From positions 26,026,178 to 26,090,177 of the forward strand of contig NC_063158.1 in assembly GCF_020921035.1 (NCBI RefSeq): a stretch of DNA of 64,000 nt, in the 5' to 3' direction. The notes below the pieces were generated by a model. That model made no database searches and was not told where the DNA came from. It saw only the letters and a program-made list of their open reading frames with translations. Each line of letters starts with the position of its first letter. Position 1 is the first letter of the stretch. The stretch is from Rhodamnia argentea (taxonomy: Eukaryota > Streptophyta > Magnoliopsida > Myrtales > Myrtaceae). Of the stretch, positions 23,505 to 35,117 are shown one piece after another. A program made the translations under genes and the position numbers.

Positions 23505-26500
23505 ATGACTGTTCACAATTACGAGACCCAAGACCAAGAAAAGCCAAACGAAGATCACGCAGGAGGAGGTCAAGAGCAAGAAGAAAGTTGTGCAGTGGAA
23601 GAAATGGCCTTGATCACAGGAGGAGGTCAAGAGCAAGAAGAAAGATGTGCAGTGGAAGAAGTGGCCTTGGTTGTGCCGGAGACCGACAACCAGTCTCTAC
23701 CGGTGATGACATTCCGAGTGTGGGTCCTCGGCCTTTCATCGTGCATCGTCCTCATCTTCCTCAACACCTTCTTCATGTACCGGACGCAGCCGCTGACCAT
23801 CTCGTCCATCCTGATGCAGATCACTGTCTTGCCCATCGGAAAGTTCATGGCCAGGACTCTGCCCACGAAGCGGTACCGGGCCTTTGGGTACAGCTTTAGC
23901 TTGAACCCAGGGCCTTTCAACATAAAAGAGCATGTTTTGATCACCATCTTCGCCAACTGCGGAGTGGCCACGGGTGGAGTTGATGCTTACTCCGTTGGAC
24001 CCATCACGGTGATGAAGACTTATTACAGGCAGAACTTGAGCTTTCTCTGTGCCCTCATCATTGTCTTGACTACACAGGTACAATTCATTGTACTGGTCAT
24101 CCTTTGAGGAGCGGCCATTCCTAGGTTCTTTCACCTTTTTTTTTTTTTTTTTGTGCATTTTTCATTCCTGAGGCCTCAGTTCTGGAACCAGGACTTTCTA
24201 CTTAGCTTGAAACCAAGAATTAGTTGTTAGCCGCGTGCTTTCAAGTGGGTATATTTGTTTCATATCATTGAAATCGATTTTAGGAATATGTTGCTCTCAT
24301 TTCAAGATTATGCTTGTTTGCCCGATAAAGATTAATGAATGGGAAAACATGTTCTTTTACTAATGAAAAACGAAGAATCGAATCTCATCGGCCTGTAATT
24401 TATATTAGCCAAGTTCTGAGTGACTGATGGGTCTGTTGCTGGATGATACAAATAGTTAGCAGGGTACGGATGGGCTGGAATGTTTAGGAAGTACCTGGTG
24501 GATCCTGCTGAGATGTGGTGGCCTGCAAACCTTGCTCAGGTCTCTCTCTTCAGGTCTGTAACTTTACAACTCTCTTCATGCTTGATCATCCTTCGACATT
24601 TCCTAGGATGCATCATCTCCTTGATTATAATTGCCAGGATGGGCATAGATGTTCTAATTGATTCTGTTTGATTACCATTTTACATGTCTACTCATGATTA
24701 TGATTTGCCTTTTTAATTTACAGAGCCCTCCATGAAAAGGAACACCAAACGAAAGGCCTGACGCGGATGCAGTTTTTCCTTGTGGCGCTTGCCGTGAGCT
24801 TCGCTTACTACTTGCTACCTGGCTATTTGTTCCCAGTCCTGACGTTCTTCTCCTGGGTCTGCTGGGCATGGCCACGCAGTGTCACCGCCCAGCAAATCGG
24901 GTCGGGATACCACGGGCTTGGGATCGGCGCCTTCACCCTCGATTGGGCCGGTGTCTCGGCCTATCGCGGAAGCCCGCTCGTGACACCTTGGCAGACAATT
25001 GCCAATATTGCATTCGGCTTCATCTTGTTCATATATGTGGTGGTACCTCTTTGCTATTGGAAGTTCAACCTCTTCCACGCCCAACGATTCCCCATATTCT
25101 CTAATCAGCTGTTCAAATTCGATGGGCATAAGTACGATATCACCAAGATATTGACGCCGAAATATGATCTTGATGTAGCTGCTTATGAAAGCTACGGGAA
25201 GCTGTACCTTAACCCTATATTCGCCATATCCATAGCATCAGGATTCACTCGCATCACTGCTACTTTCTCACATGTGGCGTTGTTCCACGGCAGGTAACCT
25301 GCTTCCATTATTTCCAAGATTAAGCATCTCCAGTTTAGAGATACTCTTTATAAAAAGTGTAGTTTCTCAAATGGCTGCTGTTTTGTATGATTTATTACCA
25401 CAAGGATAGAATCTTGCGACATTACCTTACTTTAGTATAGAGAGTGGCATGATCATGATCAACTAACACACGGATAGAATCATGCTACATTTCCATCTCG
25501 TAGAGATATCATAAGGAGGAGCCGAGCCGCGATGAAGGACGTGAAACTGGACATCCACAAGAAGCTGATGATGCATTATAAACAAGTCCCTGAATGGTGG
25601 TTCCACATTGTAGCAGTGGCAACCGTCACCTTGTCGGTGATGATGTGCTTCGTGTGGAAAGATGCCGTGCAACTGCCATGGTGGCTGATGATTCTCGCCT
25701 TTGTCATGTCTTGGCTTGTTGTCCTCCCCATTGGGGTCATTCAAGCAACCACAAACCTGGTAAAAATATGAAATTTCCCGATGAAGTCGATTCTCATTTC
25801 CTGATGGGGTCATTTCAAGCACTGTATTGTTTTTCTGTTTGGGCTATGAAAAAATAAATTTCGGATATTAGTAACTAGTAAAAGGCCTAGAGCCGGAAGC
25901 AATCTTACCTCTAGTTTGGAAGTGATATGTGATTGATGATACATATTCCTTCTATTTCCCCAAGCAAAGCTCTTCACATCGCGATACCTCTTCTCTTGAT
26001 CGATCAGATAATCCTATTGACTTCTTCTGCAGCAACCGGGATATGAAATCATAGAACAGTTCCTGATCGGTTACATATTGCCTGGAAAGCCCATAGCGAC
26101 CTTGCTTTTCAAGATCTACGGGCGGTTCAGCTTTGCCCATGCACTGTTCTTCTTGTCGGATCTCAAACTCGGGCACTACATGAAGATTCCTCCGCGCTGC
26201 ATGTTCACAGTTCAGGTATCCATAGCTTGGACAGCCGTTGGTAAGGCCATGAGATTAATCAGTCCCTTTGTCTGATCTTTGTTTCAATTTTGGCAGCTTG
26301 TGGCTAGTCTAGTTTCGGGCGTAGTTAACCTCGTGGTGGCGTGGTGGATGATGGGGAGCATTGAGAACATCTGCGATGTCGAGGCGCTCCATCCTGAGTC
26401 TCCATGGACGTGTCCCAAATTCAGAGTCACATTCGACAATTCGGTCATATGGGGGTTGATTGGGCCGAGGAGGCTGTTCGTACCAGATGGCTTGTACCAG

Positions 26501-26914
26501 AACTTGGTATGGATGTTCCTCGTAGGAGCTCTCTTGCCTCTGCCAATTTGGCTGCTGAGCAAGATCTTCCCAGAAAAGAAGTGGATCCGCCATATAAACA
26601 TTCCTGTCCTGTCCTTCGGTTTCGCAGGCATACCACCGGCCTCTCCCACGAACATCGCAAGCTGGATCATCACAGGGATGTTCTTCAACTTTTTCATGTT
26701 CCGATACCGGAAGCGCTGGTGGCAGAAATATAACTACATTTTATCGGCAGCATTGGATGCCGGGACGGCTTTTATGGGCGTGTTTCTGTTCTTTGCTCTG
26801 CAGAATCAGAACAAGAACTTGAAATGGTGGGGGTCAGAGATCGACCACTGTCCGCTAGCAACTTGTCCGACCGAGGCAGGGATCATGGTCCAAGGATGCC
26901 CGGTAAACATCTAA
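23505..26914 (+). CDS. OPT3: OPT-A: OPT3-type oligopeptide/metal transporter (765 aa)
   Basis: Polytopic membrane protein of the OPT family. OPT3 in Arabidopsis mediates Fe/Cu loading of phloem companion cells and shoot-to-root iron signalling, and a transport role for this paralogue is inferred. Exons: 23505-24077, 24456-24553, 24724-25293, 25504-25759, 26033-26215 and 26297-26914, all GT-AG, frame intact. Family signatures are present: NPG at residues 134-136 and KIPPR at 550-554. Also present are PVEEVAL-like [14 protein letters not shown] near the N terminus and many hydrophobic segments, including [20 protein letters not shown]. The start is the first in-frame ATG after the TTG-opened frame and aligns with the OPT-B start. 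Oddity: the cytosolic N terminus carries a 57-bp in-frame tandem duplication (19 residues each, GGGQEQEE...). No disabling change is seen, so it is probably functional. Confidence 0.93.
23561..23674 (+). repeat. 57-bp in-frame tandem duplication in OPT-A exon 1
   Basis: Units 23561-23617 and 23618-23674 both begin aggaggaggtcaagagcaag and differ at only a few bases. They code [19 protein letters not shown] and [23 protein letters not shown] and OPT-C have a single unit. The second unit is the one that matches the conserved family sequence. Confidence 0.92.
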
Positions 26915-29735
26915 GGGAAAGCAGAGAGGCTGGGCTATAAACATCTATATACACCAACTCTAACTATGCTTTCTTTGGTTCTTCCAAATATTGTAAAAAC
27001 TAACGCCTTTGCTTGCTCAAAATATAATCTTTGTTGTAGGCTAGAATATTATCTAGGGGGTGACTAGGTGATTTTATCAATACTTGATAAACTAATGCGG
27101 AAACAATGCAATCAATTTGAGTATTATCAAAATCGAATAAGAACAGAGTCTGAATATTATAAGTGATATGATGATATTCACCAATGTGCAATATTCTATT
27201 AAATGTAATAACAAAAGTTGAAAGATAGATAAATTTATACACAAAATTTATAATGGTTTGGCTCGGTGCAAGCCTATGTTGAGGGCTGGATTTCTCTAGT
27301 TAATCAGTAAGAGATTAGAGAATTGAGTGATGATGCTCAAGTTTGATAGGTCTTACTATCTCAAACACAATCACTCTTTCAACTTCTCTTAAGGATTATA
27401 ATTTGGAGCCCATAGAATACAAGTATGATGCTCTCTTGAACTTTGGAGTTTATGATTATTGATCTCACTCTTTACTCTTCAGCACCTTAGTCTTCTTTTA
27501 TACTCTTTCACTTCCAATTTGAAAAGTTTTCAAAGAATCACTCTTCAATTAACGCATCAGACAAGATTGTATAAAGAAGATTGAGTAGACGTTGAGGGAT
27601 AAAATCTGAATCTCCATCGATTTGATCGCCCAAACAATCAAATCTTAGTTTACATAATAGAGTTATTCATTTAAAGTCGCTTGTCTTAAAAAATGACTAC
27701 CAATCAATCAAGATGTCTTGCGTAAAGAGATGCATCGCAAAGCAATCTTTAAGATTGAAGATCAATCGGTGCTTTGCTATGCTGGGAAATCCGAGCCATA
27801 TCATTAGCTGTGATGATCTAGTCTGAATGGGGGTTTGTGTCTGAATATAAGTCCATAAGCAAACATTGCAATCTCTGATGATATTCAACTCTAGCATAGA
27901 GTCTAAGGATATCAAATGGCTTGATGATATTCGCGTGTTAGCTGATCCAGACAGTTACTTTGATAATATCCACGAAGTAACATTTTGAGGAGGATTTAAC
28001 GACCAACTCTTCGGGAGTAACACCCGAACAAAAGCACTTGAATGCATTTATCAGATTCAAGAAAAACCAAAGGTAATTTTGTGATCTTCAAAATATAATA
28101 TGAGGTTTTCTCGACAATCATAACTTAAATCAATATCTACGGACTTAAATTCAAGCAGTTTTCCCCTTTATGCTAACACCTTTATCCCTGTTTTCGTCAT
28201 GTGTCCCAGCCCTTTAGTACCACAATTTGGATAGATTTCAACTCAGCAAATACTATTGTTTCTCTACTGCTTTCAGTCATATATGGTGTTCCTAGATCTA
28301 GGCAAGACTTCCTCGCCCGTAGCCGGTGAGACCGACCTCACCCGGTCCATTGAGGCCATGGGTGAGGCCAGCCTTGGCCGTGACCGCATGGTCAAGATGC
28401 CCACGGTTGGCGAGGCATCTCAGCCCTCACCAACCGTCGGTGAAGGCCCAACGACCCTTGCCGGCAGTTGAAGCACAAAATTAGAAGAAAAAAGGAAAAC
28501 AAAGAAAAAAATAAACAAAAAAATTCGAGAAATTTATTAAAAGTTGTCCACGTTAGCGCCGCCACGCCACGTTAGCGATTTCTAGTCAAAATTGATAGGA
28601 AAGATTGAATTAGAAAGCTCAATTCCCTTCAAAGATAATGAATCAACGCACCCAAAACAGCATCAGAGTTTGACTCAATGACAAAGCCTTGAATGCGCTT
28701 TGATAATGCACCAGACTTTGACTCGATGGCATAGTATCGGGAATAAAGATAAACATCGGAGTTTGATTCAACGACGAGAATCTAAAAGCTACAGCTAAGT
28801 AAAGTAAATGCAGTACGAAAAGTAAAGATAAGATAAATTTGTTGATTTATTTGGGGGGCCTTTTTTGTGGTTGCCTAGTGATATTTATAATGGTTGAGGT
28901 GGTCACTGCTATTCAGCGGTGGTAATCTTTGGGCACCAACATTTGTTGCCTTCCTTAATCTTTTGAATTCTGTTGACCCAGTCTATGAACAAGTACCCGA
29001 CTCTGGATAGCTAGTGATGTTGGTGCCCTTCTTCGACTTTTATGTGTGTCAATCGTGCCCATGTCTTCCGCTTGTTGGGGCTTTGAAATTTGACAATCCA
29101 GAATCTGTCGATAGGACTTTACTAGCTCCCTTTCGATCGTGAGGGGTATGCTCACACCCCCGCATCTCGCAGATTCCTTGACCAGTTCTTAAGAATTCAT
29201 TTTGCCTCAAAAACTGCTCTCCCGTCATGGAATTCAAGGAGACTGTTTTCGCATCCTTCGGTACCCTTAAAAAACTCTTTAATCTGGCAGGGTGGCTTCT
29301 TGCTAAAGTTCAAATATGATGATTTCACCAATTAGCACCTGTCGACACTTTCACGTGCTTTGCATGTGGCTTTTTATTCCCTATCGAAATGTCTATTCTT
29401 CATGTGTATATCACGGGTATCAATTCTCCATTTGTTCTACCTAGCTATTGACTCCTTATGTGCTTTGCATGTGTGTTGACCTCTCACGTTCTCCACACAT
29501 ATATTGATCTTCCACGAGTGCAGCATGTGCCTCGGCGGGCCAGATATTTTGAGTGTCAACAGGAGTATAGAAGAAAGCTTATTGTATCTTGATAGGATAG
29601 TTGCTAGAACATATAAGATTGAGTTTTGTAGGGATTGAATTATTCTTAAAAACAGTGCTTGCACACCTTAAATAATTGATCTTTATATTCTCATCTTTTT
29701 ACAACAGATTTCCAAGGAGTATTTTTTTTCATACT
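26915..29735. other. Between OPT-A and the orphan flank; repeats, no gene
   Basis: 27000-28250 is AT-rich with no recognised coding sequence. The wording near 27250-27330 resembles plant LTR-retroelement leader sequence, but no partner LTR was found. 28265-28620 is a foldback remnant with GC core (about 28300-28470: gtagccggtgagaccgacct) and arm (gccacgttagcgatttc). 28620-29735 shows nothing I can name. Confidence 0.4.
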
Positions 29736-30125
29736 ATTTAATTTTGGTAGAAGTGAAATAATACACACTTGGCAAATTCTACGTCACCAAACTGCCGCTC
29801 AGCCGCAAGCGGCGGAGGCTGCAACTCAAGCCCAAATGAAGCTTTATGTTCGTTAATTATTTCATCATTGTCTACACTGCTGGTCCACCACCACAGCTGA
29901 ATCTTTTGTTTCTATTGGACGATCTTGATGTTCTGATCCTACATAATTGTTCCAAACAATTAAATAAAAGCAGTTTCTTTTAATAGCTAGTTAACTATAC
30001 GCACAAAACATTTAATGCGTAATTAATCTCGTTAAATTTGATGCCTCATTGACATAGTGTTCAAGTAGTTGACTATACAATAAACGAAATGAATCTAGAA
30101 TATTCATTATAATACTTGTTAATGT

Positions 30126-30810
30126 GAGGAAAATTGCCAAAAAAATCCTAATCTATTGTAATTGTGCCAATTTAGTCATGAACTTTTTTTTTTGTCGGTT
30201 TAGTCCTAAACTTTTTGTTCTTGTGCCAATTCAATACTAAATTGTTTGTATTTATACCAATTCGGTCCATCCAATCAACTTTGGTTGGCCGGCATCGACA
30301 AGGATCTTGACGGGCGCTAATATGGAGCAATTTTTAATAATACTTTAATTTTTTTTAAAATTTCATTTCTATTTTCTTATTTTTTTTTTTTTTCTTCTTT
30401 TTCCTCCTCCAGTCATTCGTCGGATCGATGATCGGCTAGAGGAGAGGGCCGGCAAGGTCGACCTCGTCATGGCTAGGGGAGCTCAAGTCTCCTCCAATCC
30501 GGCAAGGCCGAGCCTTGCCATGGCTAGATGAGACTCGACCTCGCCCTAGCTAGCCCTCTCCTTTGGCCAATTGGCAACCGGCTGGATAAGGAAGAAGAAG
30601 AAGAAGAAAGAAAAAAAAAAGAGAATTTAAAAAATATAAAAACATTATTAAAATTATCCACGTCAACGCCAGCTAGCCATAGTTAGTGGGATGGAAGGAA
30701 CTGCCGCAAATACAAAAAGTTTAGGACTAAATTGGCCACAAAAAAAGTTTAGGATTAAATTGGTACAATTGTAATAGTTTTAGGATATTTTTTTTTTTTG
30801 TAATTTTCTC
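30126..30810. mobile_element. Foldback element in the orphan OPT flank
   Basis: The orthologous insertion of 22278-22926: same surrounding words ('aatgaatctaga.a.ttattata', then 'tatta..tgtatt') and same arms ('gaggaaaattgccaaaaa' left, 'taattttctc' right). The core, about 30280-30590, is GC-rich and contains 'catggctaggggag' and its near-repeat 'catggctagatgag'. Confidence 0.7.
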
Positions 30811-31748
30811 TATTAATATGTATTCTTTATTCTAGTCAAGAAAATTTTATAAAACAAAAGTTTCCATTTTTGAAATTGCAATTTACACATTATTAGAATG
30901 GTTAATACATTGATGTTTATAAGATTTTCCTGAGCGGCTACTTAACAAGAATTCCAAAAACACCGATTATCAATTCCCCTAACAATAGTCTCTAGTTTCT
31001 TACTTACTTTGAAATAAGTAAATACAAACTAATTAAATTCTTTGGTCCAAGTTTTTGGTAGTGTTTGTTTTTAACTTCTGCAGATCTTTATTTGACTTAT
31101 TTTGTTTTTCACCATATTGAATCTAGCGCCAAGCAAGGAATGATTATTTGAAGTTGCCGATTCGAGCGAGAGCCCGAATGGGGGAGGCGATAGCATCTTG
31201 ATCGAAAGCTCTACTGTTCTTCAACGCCTCAATGAAAATGCTGCCACGTTACTCAATAAATCCACTTAGCTTATCGGTCTTAGTATACCTGACAGTATTT
31301 TTTTTTATTGTCGGATATACCTGACATTATTCAGGATTAACATAATTGGTGGTAAAAGTCGAGAGGCACTCTAGATAATTTAATGGGACACCCACGACAA
31401 AGCACCTAGGTCCGAGGTTGGAAAGCGCTCTTCAAAATGTCTGATATAAAATAATCCAACATGGACATAAATAAGATTAAGGATCTTTGGAGAAAGTGGA
31501 AGCTATAGAGCTCCCAGCAAAAGCGCCAGATACCTTTTTCCGGATTAGATGCTGATTCAACGAGGTTAGTTAATCAGGCTCAAGGAAAAGTGCAGATCAG
31601 ACTCTGCAGTCTGTCAATAAACAATTATCGTCCAAAATAAGTATAATAAGAAGAAATACTTAAAATATGGGAGCAGAACTTTGCAAGATAACATCCAGTT
31701 GGTCTAAGAACTTATTTTATTAAACAAAAGCAGTGTTTAATTGTTTAA
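30811..31748. other. Extra sequence in the orphan flank
   Basis: Mostly absent from the OPT-A flank. Part of it ('ccaagtttttggtagtgtttg', about 31047) has a relative upstream of OPT-B (about 36388). Homology with OPT-A resumes at about 31680 ('gcaagataacatcc'). No gene seen. Confidence 0.4.
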
Positions 31749-32284
31749 GAACACTACAAAAAAACAAGGATTTAGTCACGGATTTTACCACGAAAAATTG
31801 ACCAAAATTTTACTAAAATTTTGAAAATTAAAGAAAAAAAAAAATAATTGTTGACGAAAAACAAAATTCGTGACTAATTAGTACAATTTTGCAACGAAGA
31901 CCTATCCGTAGCTAATTAGCGAGGAATAAGTTTCGTCGCTAATTGGCCAAAAATTTTAACAAAAAATTTGAGTCATGAAACTTATTCCTCGTTAATTAGT
32001 CACGAATTTTCCGACAAAATAAATTTCATCGCTAAATTTAGCGATGAATTTTTTGTTTTTTAAATTTAACGAGAAAACACAATGTTTCGTTGCTAAATTT
32101 AGCGACTCAATTTTTTTCGTGGTAAATCCACTTTAGCAACGAAATTTTATTTTTTCATATGATAAAATCATTTCTTTTACTTTTTGATTTTAAATTTAAT
32201 TAAAATAAAAATTAATTTCTGCAATTTATATTTAACATTGATTAAGCACTTAATAATATCATAGGTTCCGTAGGAGTCGGGCTC

Positions 32285-32475
32285 GGTGGTCAACATTTAA
32301 ATGATGACCATAGTGTTATTGCGGATGGCTAGGGCTCGGGTAGTGGTGGACCAGTATTAGGGAAGATGGCGTGACAATTTCAAATAACTATTTCGTGGCA
32401 TCATGGTTGGAGAGGTGCGGTGGCCTCCATGTTGAACTTGGGTTCCAAGTAACTACAGTGGACCATCTAGATCGT
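32285..32475 (+). repeat. OPT-flank fragment captured inside the CACTA element
   Basis: Two islands match the OPT 5' flank. 'acatttaaatgatgaccata' at about 32292 matches 34887, and 'cctccatgttgaacttg' with 'aactacagtggaccatctag' at about 32424-32472 matches 34958-35000. Order, spacing and orientation are kept, and the sequence between has diverged. The same region upstream of OPT-A is at about 23225-23340. Confidence 0.7.
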
Positions 32476-32880
32476 CGTCGCAACGGGCTTGTCGTCGGAT
32501 CGTGGGTCTCGGCCAGCTCACATGGCCGGAGGTGGCTGGGTAACGGTGATCGGTGGCGGCGGAGCTCAAGTGGAGGAGGGTCGGGGGGGAAGGTCCCGGG
32601 TTTACGGCGACGGGGGCGGATCTCGTTGTTGAGGCCTATTGGCCGTAAGGGCAATGGGAGTGGACGGAGGGTGGTGGTCCAAGCTGTAGTGGTCGGGTGG
32701 AGGTGGGTCGCTCATTTGAACCAGAAAAAGAAAGCAAGAATAAGAAGAAGGAGGAAATGAAGAAGATGCAGAAGCGAAGAACAAGATGAAGACGTCGTAC
32801 AAGCAAGAGAGAGAGAGAGCAGGAGGCTTTTAGAAAGTAACGTCAAAAGAAAGATTAAATAAGATAGGAGAGAGAAATCT
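32476..32880. other. GC-rich interior of the CACTA element
   Basis: High-GC, GGN-rich sequence (ggtggcggcggagctcaagt), then a purine tract (gaaaaagaaagcaagaataa). Overlapping frames on both strands (for example 32371-32760 +, 32388-32654 -) are what such composition yields by chance. It may be another captured fragment, but I cannot name its source. Confidence 0.35.
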
Positions 32881-32936
32881 AGCAACGAAAAAAACAATTT
32901 GTGGCTTATTTAGTGACGAACAAAACAATTCGTCGC

Positions 32937-33143
32937 GGGGTGACTTACCACTCACCTGGGTGGCGCCGCTGGTTCGCGCACTCTTCCTCTCGCAAAAGGT
33001 CGAGTGTTCAAATCCCGGGCGCGTCGCAGGGTGACTTACCCGATGGCACATGTGTGGTGGCTATCACTTGTTGCCCCCGGGGTTTACCCCCCAGCTGCCG
33101 GCCATGCGGGGGTTCCCTGGGTCATAAAAAATAATAATAATAA
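32937..33143 (+). mobile_element. tRNA-derived SINE nested in the CACTA element
   Basis: A 5' part with RNA-polymerase-III-like boxes: an A-box-like tggcgccgctggttcgcg (about 32961) and a B box in gtgttcaaatccc (about 33004). A GC-rich body follows, ending in an (AAT)n tail at 33127-33143. Probable target duplication: aattcgtcgc before and aattcatctc after (8 of 10). It lies within a TTCGTCGCTAA-type repeat of the host element. Confidence 0.65.
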
Positions 33144-35117
33144 TTCATCTCTAATTTAGAGACGAAAAAGCTAATGCGTCGCTAAATTAGTGACGGAAAA
33201 AAAATTCGTCGCTAATATTTTCTTTTTTATTTTTATTTATATCATATTAGCGACGAATAATACATTTCGTCGCTAAATTAGCAACGAAAAAATTATTTTC
33301 GTCGCTAAATTGAAATATTTTCTTTTTTCCTTTTATTCATAATGCTAATTTTGCGACGAACAAAATTGTTCGTCGCTAAATTAGCGATGAAAAAGCTGAT
33401 TCGTCGCTAAATTAGTGATGAAAAAGCTGATTTTAATATTTTATTTTTTTACTTTTACTTTTATTTATAGCATATTAGTGACGAAAAACGAATTTTGTCG
33501 CTAAATTAGCGACGGAAAAAAAATTTGTCGCTAATATTTTTTTATTTTTATTTATATCATATTAGCAACGAATAATACATTTCGTCGCTAAATTAGCAAC
33601 AAAAAAATTATTTTCATCGTTAAATTGAAATATTTTATTTTTTATTTTTATTCACAGTGCTAATTTTGCGACGAACAAAATTGTTCATTGCTAAATTAGT
33701 AATGAAAAAGCTAATTCGTCGCTAATTTTAATATTTTATTTTTTACTTTTATTTTTATTTATAGCCTATTAGCGATGAAAAACGAATTTCGTCGCTAAAT
33801 TAGCAACGACAAAGTTAAATTCGTCGCTAAATTGAATATTTCATTTTTTTATATTTATATAAAATTAGCAACGAAAATGTAATTAGTCGCTAATATTCAT
33901 ATTTTCTTTCTTATTTTTATTCATAGTACTAATTTTGCGACGAAATCAACGTTGGTCGCTAATTAGCGACGAACGGCAATTTTCGTCGCTAAGTTTTAAG
34001 AAGAGAATTTGCAACAAATTAGTGACAAAAACGTGGTTCGTCACTAACTAGGGACAAAATAGGTTTTCGTCACTAAATGATAGCAACAAATTTTTGACGA
34101 AATTTGGTTTTCGTCGCTAATTAGCGACCAAAAACATTGCTCGTTGCTAATTATTTTTTATTTTTATTGTGATTTTTATTTATATCGTATTAGTGACGAA
34201 AAAGCTAATTCATCGCTAAATTGAACATTTTCTTTTTTATTTTTATTTCTATCATATTAAGGACGAAAATAATGATTTGTCGGTAATTTTAATATTTTCT
34301 TTGTTATTTTTATTCAAAGTGCTAATTTTGCGACGAAAATAAAAGTTTGTCGCTAATTAGTGACGAACGTTGATTTTCTTCGCTAACTTTTAAGAGAAGA
34401 ATTTGTGACAAAAAAAAGTATTCGTCGCTAATTGGCGACGAAGCCTATTGTCGTCGCAAAGGAGATTGCGAGAAATATTTTTCGTGGCTATTTTCATCTC
34501 AAATTAGTGACGAATTATTTTTCGTGGCTATTTTCGTCGTTAATTAGCGACAAATTTTTTTTCCTGGCTATATTCGTCGCTAATTAGTGACTAATATTTT
34601 CGTCGCAAATAGCGACGAATATTCATTTTTTCGCTATTTTCGTCTGAAATTAGCAATGAATTTTTTGCGACACAAATTTTTCGTAGCTAAATCCGTGTTT
34701 TTTTGTAGTGGAAAAATGTTACATACATTAAGACTGATCAAATTGGTATTCTCACTTATAAGTCAGATTTTTAATTGGTGGTTAAATATGACCCACTTGT
34801 TTAAAGACTCATTTCTAATCCACCGCATCGTTTAGTACACATAATTTAGAAAATCGGTTTTAATATTCTCACACAGTACTACTGAACATTTAAGTGATGA
34901 CCATAGTCTTATTGCATCTTAGACAATTTAAAATGGATATTTCTGCAATAGATTCTCCTCCATGTTGAACTTGTTCCAAGAACTACAGTGACCATCTAGA
35001 TCTTGTTATAGCCTGTGACTTATTTAATCATACAAATTTTTATATGTAAGAAATTCATGATGATATATTTACTTACATGCATACAGTGCAGATCAAACGC
35101 AGAACTCTGTGCTCCAT

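Larger units (their letters stand above)
31752..34710. mobile_element. Complete non-autonomous CACTA (En/Spm, CMC) transposon
   Basis: Terminal inverted repeats are CACTACAAAAAAACAAGG.. on the left and ..CCGTGTTTTTTTGTAGTG on the right, matching at 23 of 24 positions. A 3-bp target duplication GAA lies at 31749-31751 and 34711-34713. Length is 2959 bp. Both subterminal regions (about 31780-32130 and 33150-34700) are packed with direct and inverted variants of TTCGTCGCTAA, the expected transposase-binding arrays. No transposase frame is present, so it depends on a partner elsewhere. The interior (about 32270-32880) has captured sequence and 32937-33143 is a nested SINE. OPT-A's flank preserves the empty site near 23035. 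Confidence 0.92.
29736..35117 (+). promoter_or_regulatory. Orphan fourth copy of the OPT 5' flank (no gene attached)
   Basis: Starts at 'ttaattttggtagaagtgaa' (compare 21936) and proceeds through 'cagccgcaagcggcggaggc' (about 29806), the shared foldback element, 'gcaagataacatcc', 'caaattggtattctcactta' (about 34739), 'gatgaccatagtcttattgc' and 'gcagatcaaacgcag' (35089). It ends at 'ctctgtgctccatttttt', some 25-30 bp before where the OPT start codon would be. The sequence then changes to unrelated material, with no OPT exon following. It is enlarged relative to OPT-A by about 0.85 kb (30811-31675) and by the CACTA element. Confidence 0.7.

Noticed and set aside
26284..26697. 137-codon minus-strand frame opposite OPT-A exon 6
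   Set aside because: Shadow of the real exon. Its counterpart opposite OPT-B is shorter and broken, and no family matches.
32371..32802. Overlapping frames within the CACTA interior as a transposase or captured gene
   Set aside because: No transposase motifs. GC-rich GGN composition opens frames on both strands, and the first part is a captured OPT flank.
32961..33016. tRNA gene
   Set aside because: Only box-A/box-B-like stretches are present, with no cloverleaf. The AAT tail indicates a SINE.
31780..34700. TTCGTCGCTAA repeats as a CRISPR-like array or satellite
   Set aside because: Units vary in spacing and orientation and lie between CACTA termini. They are subterminal repeats of a transposon in plant nuclear DNA.
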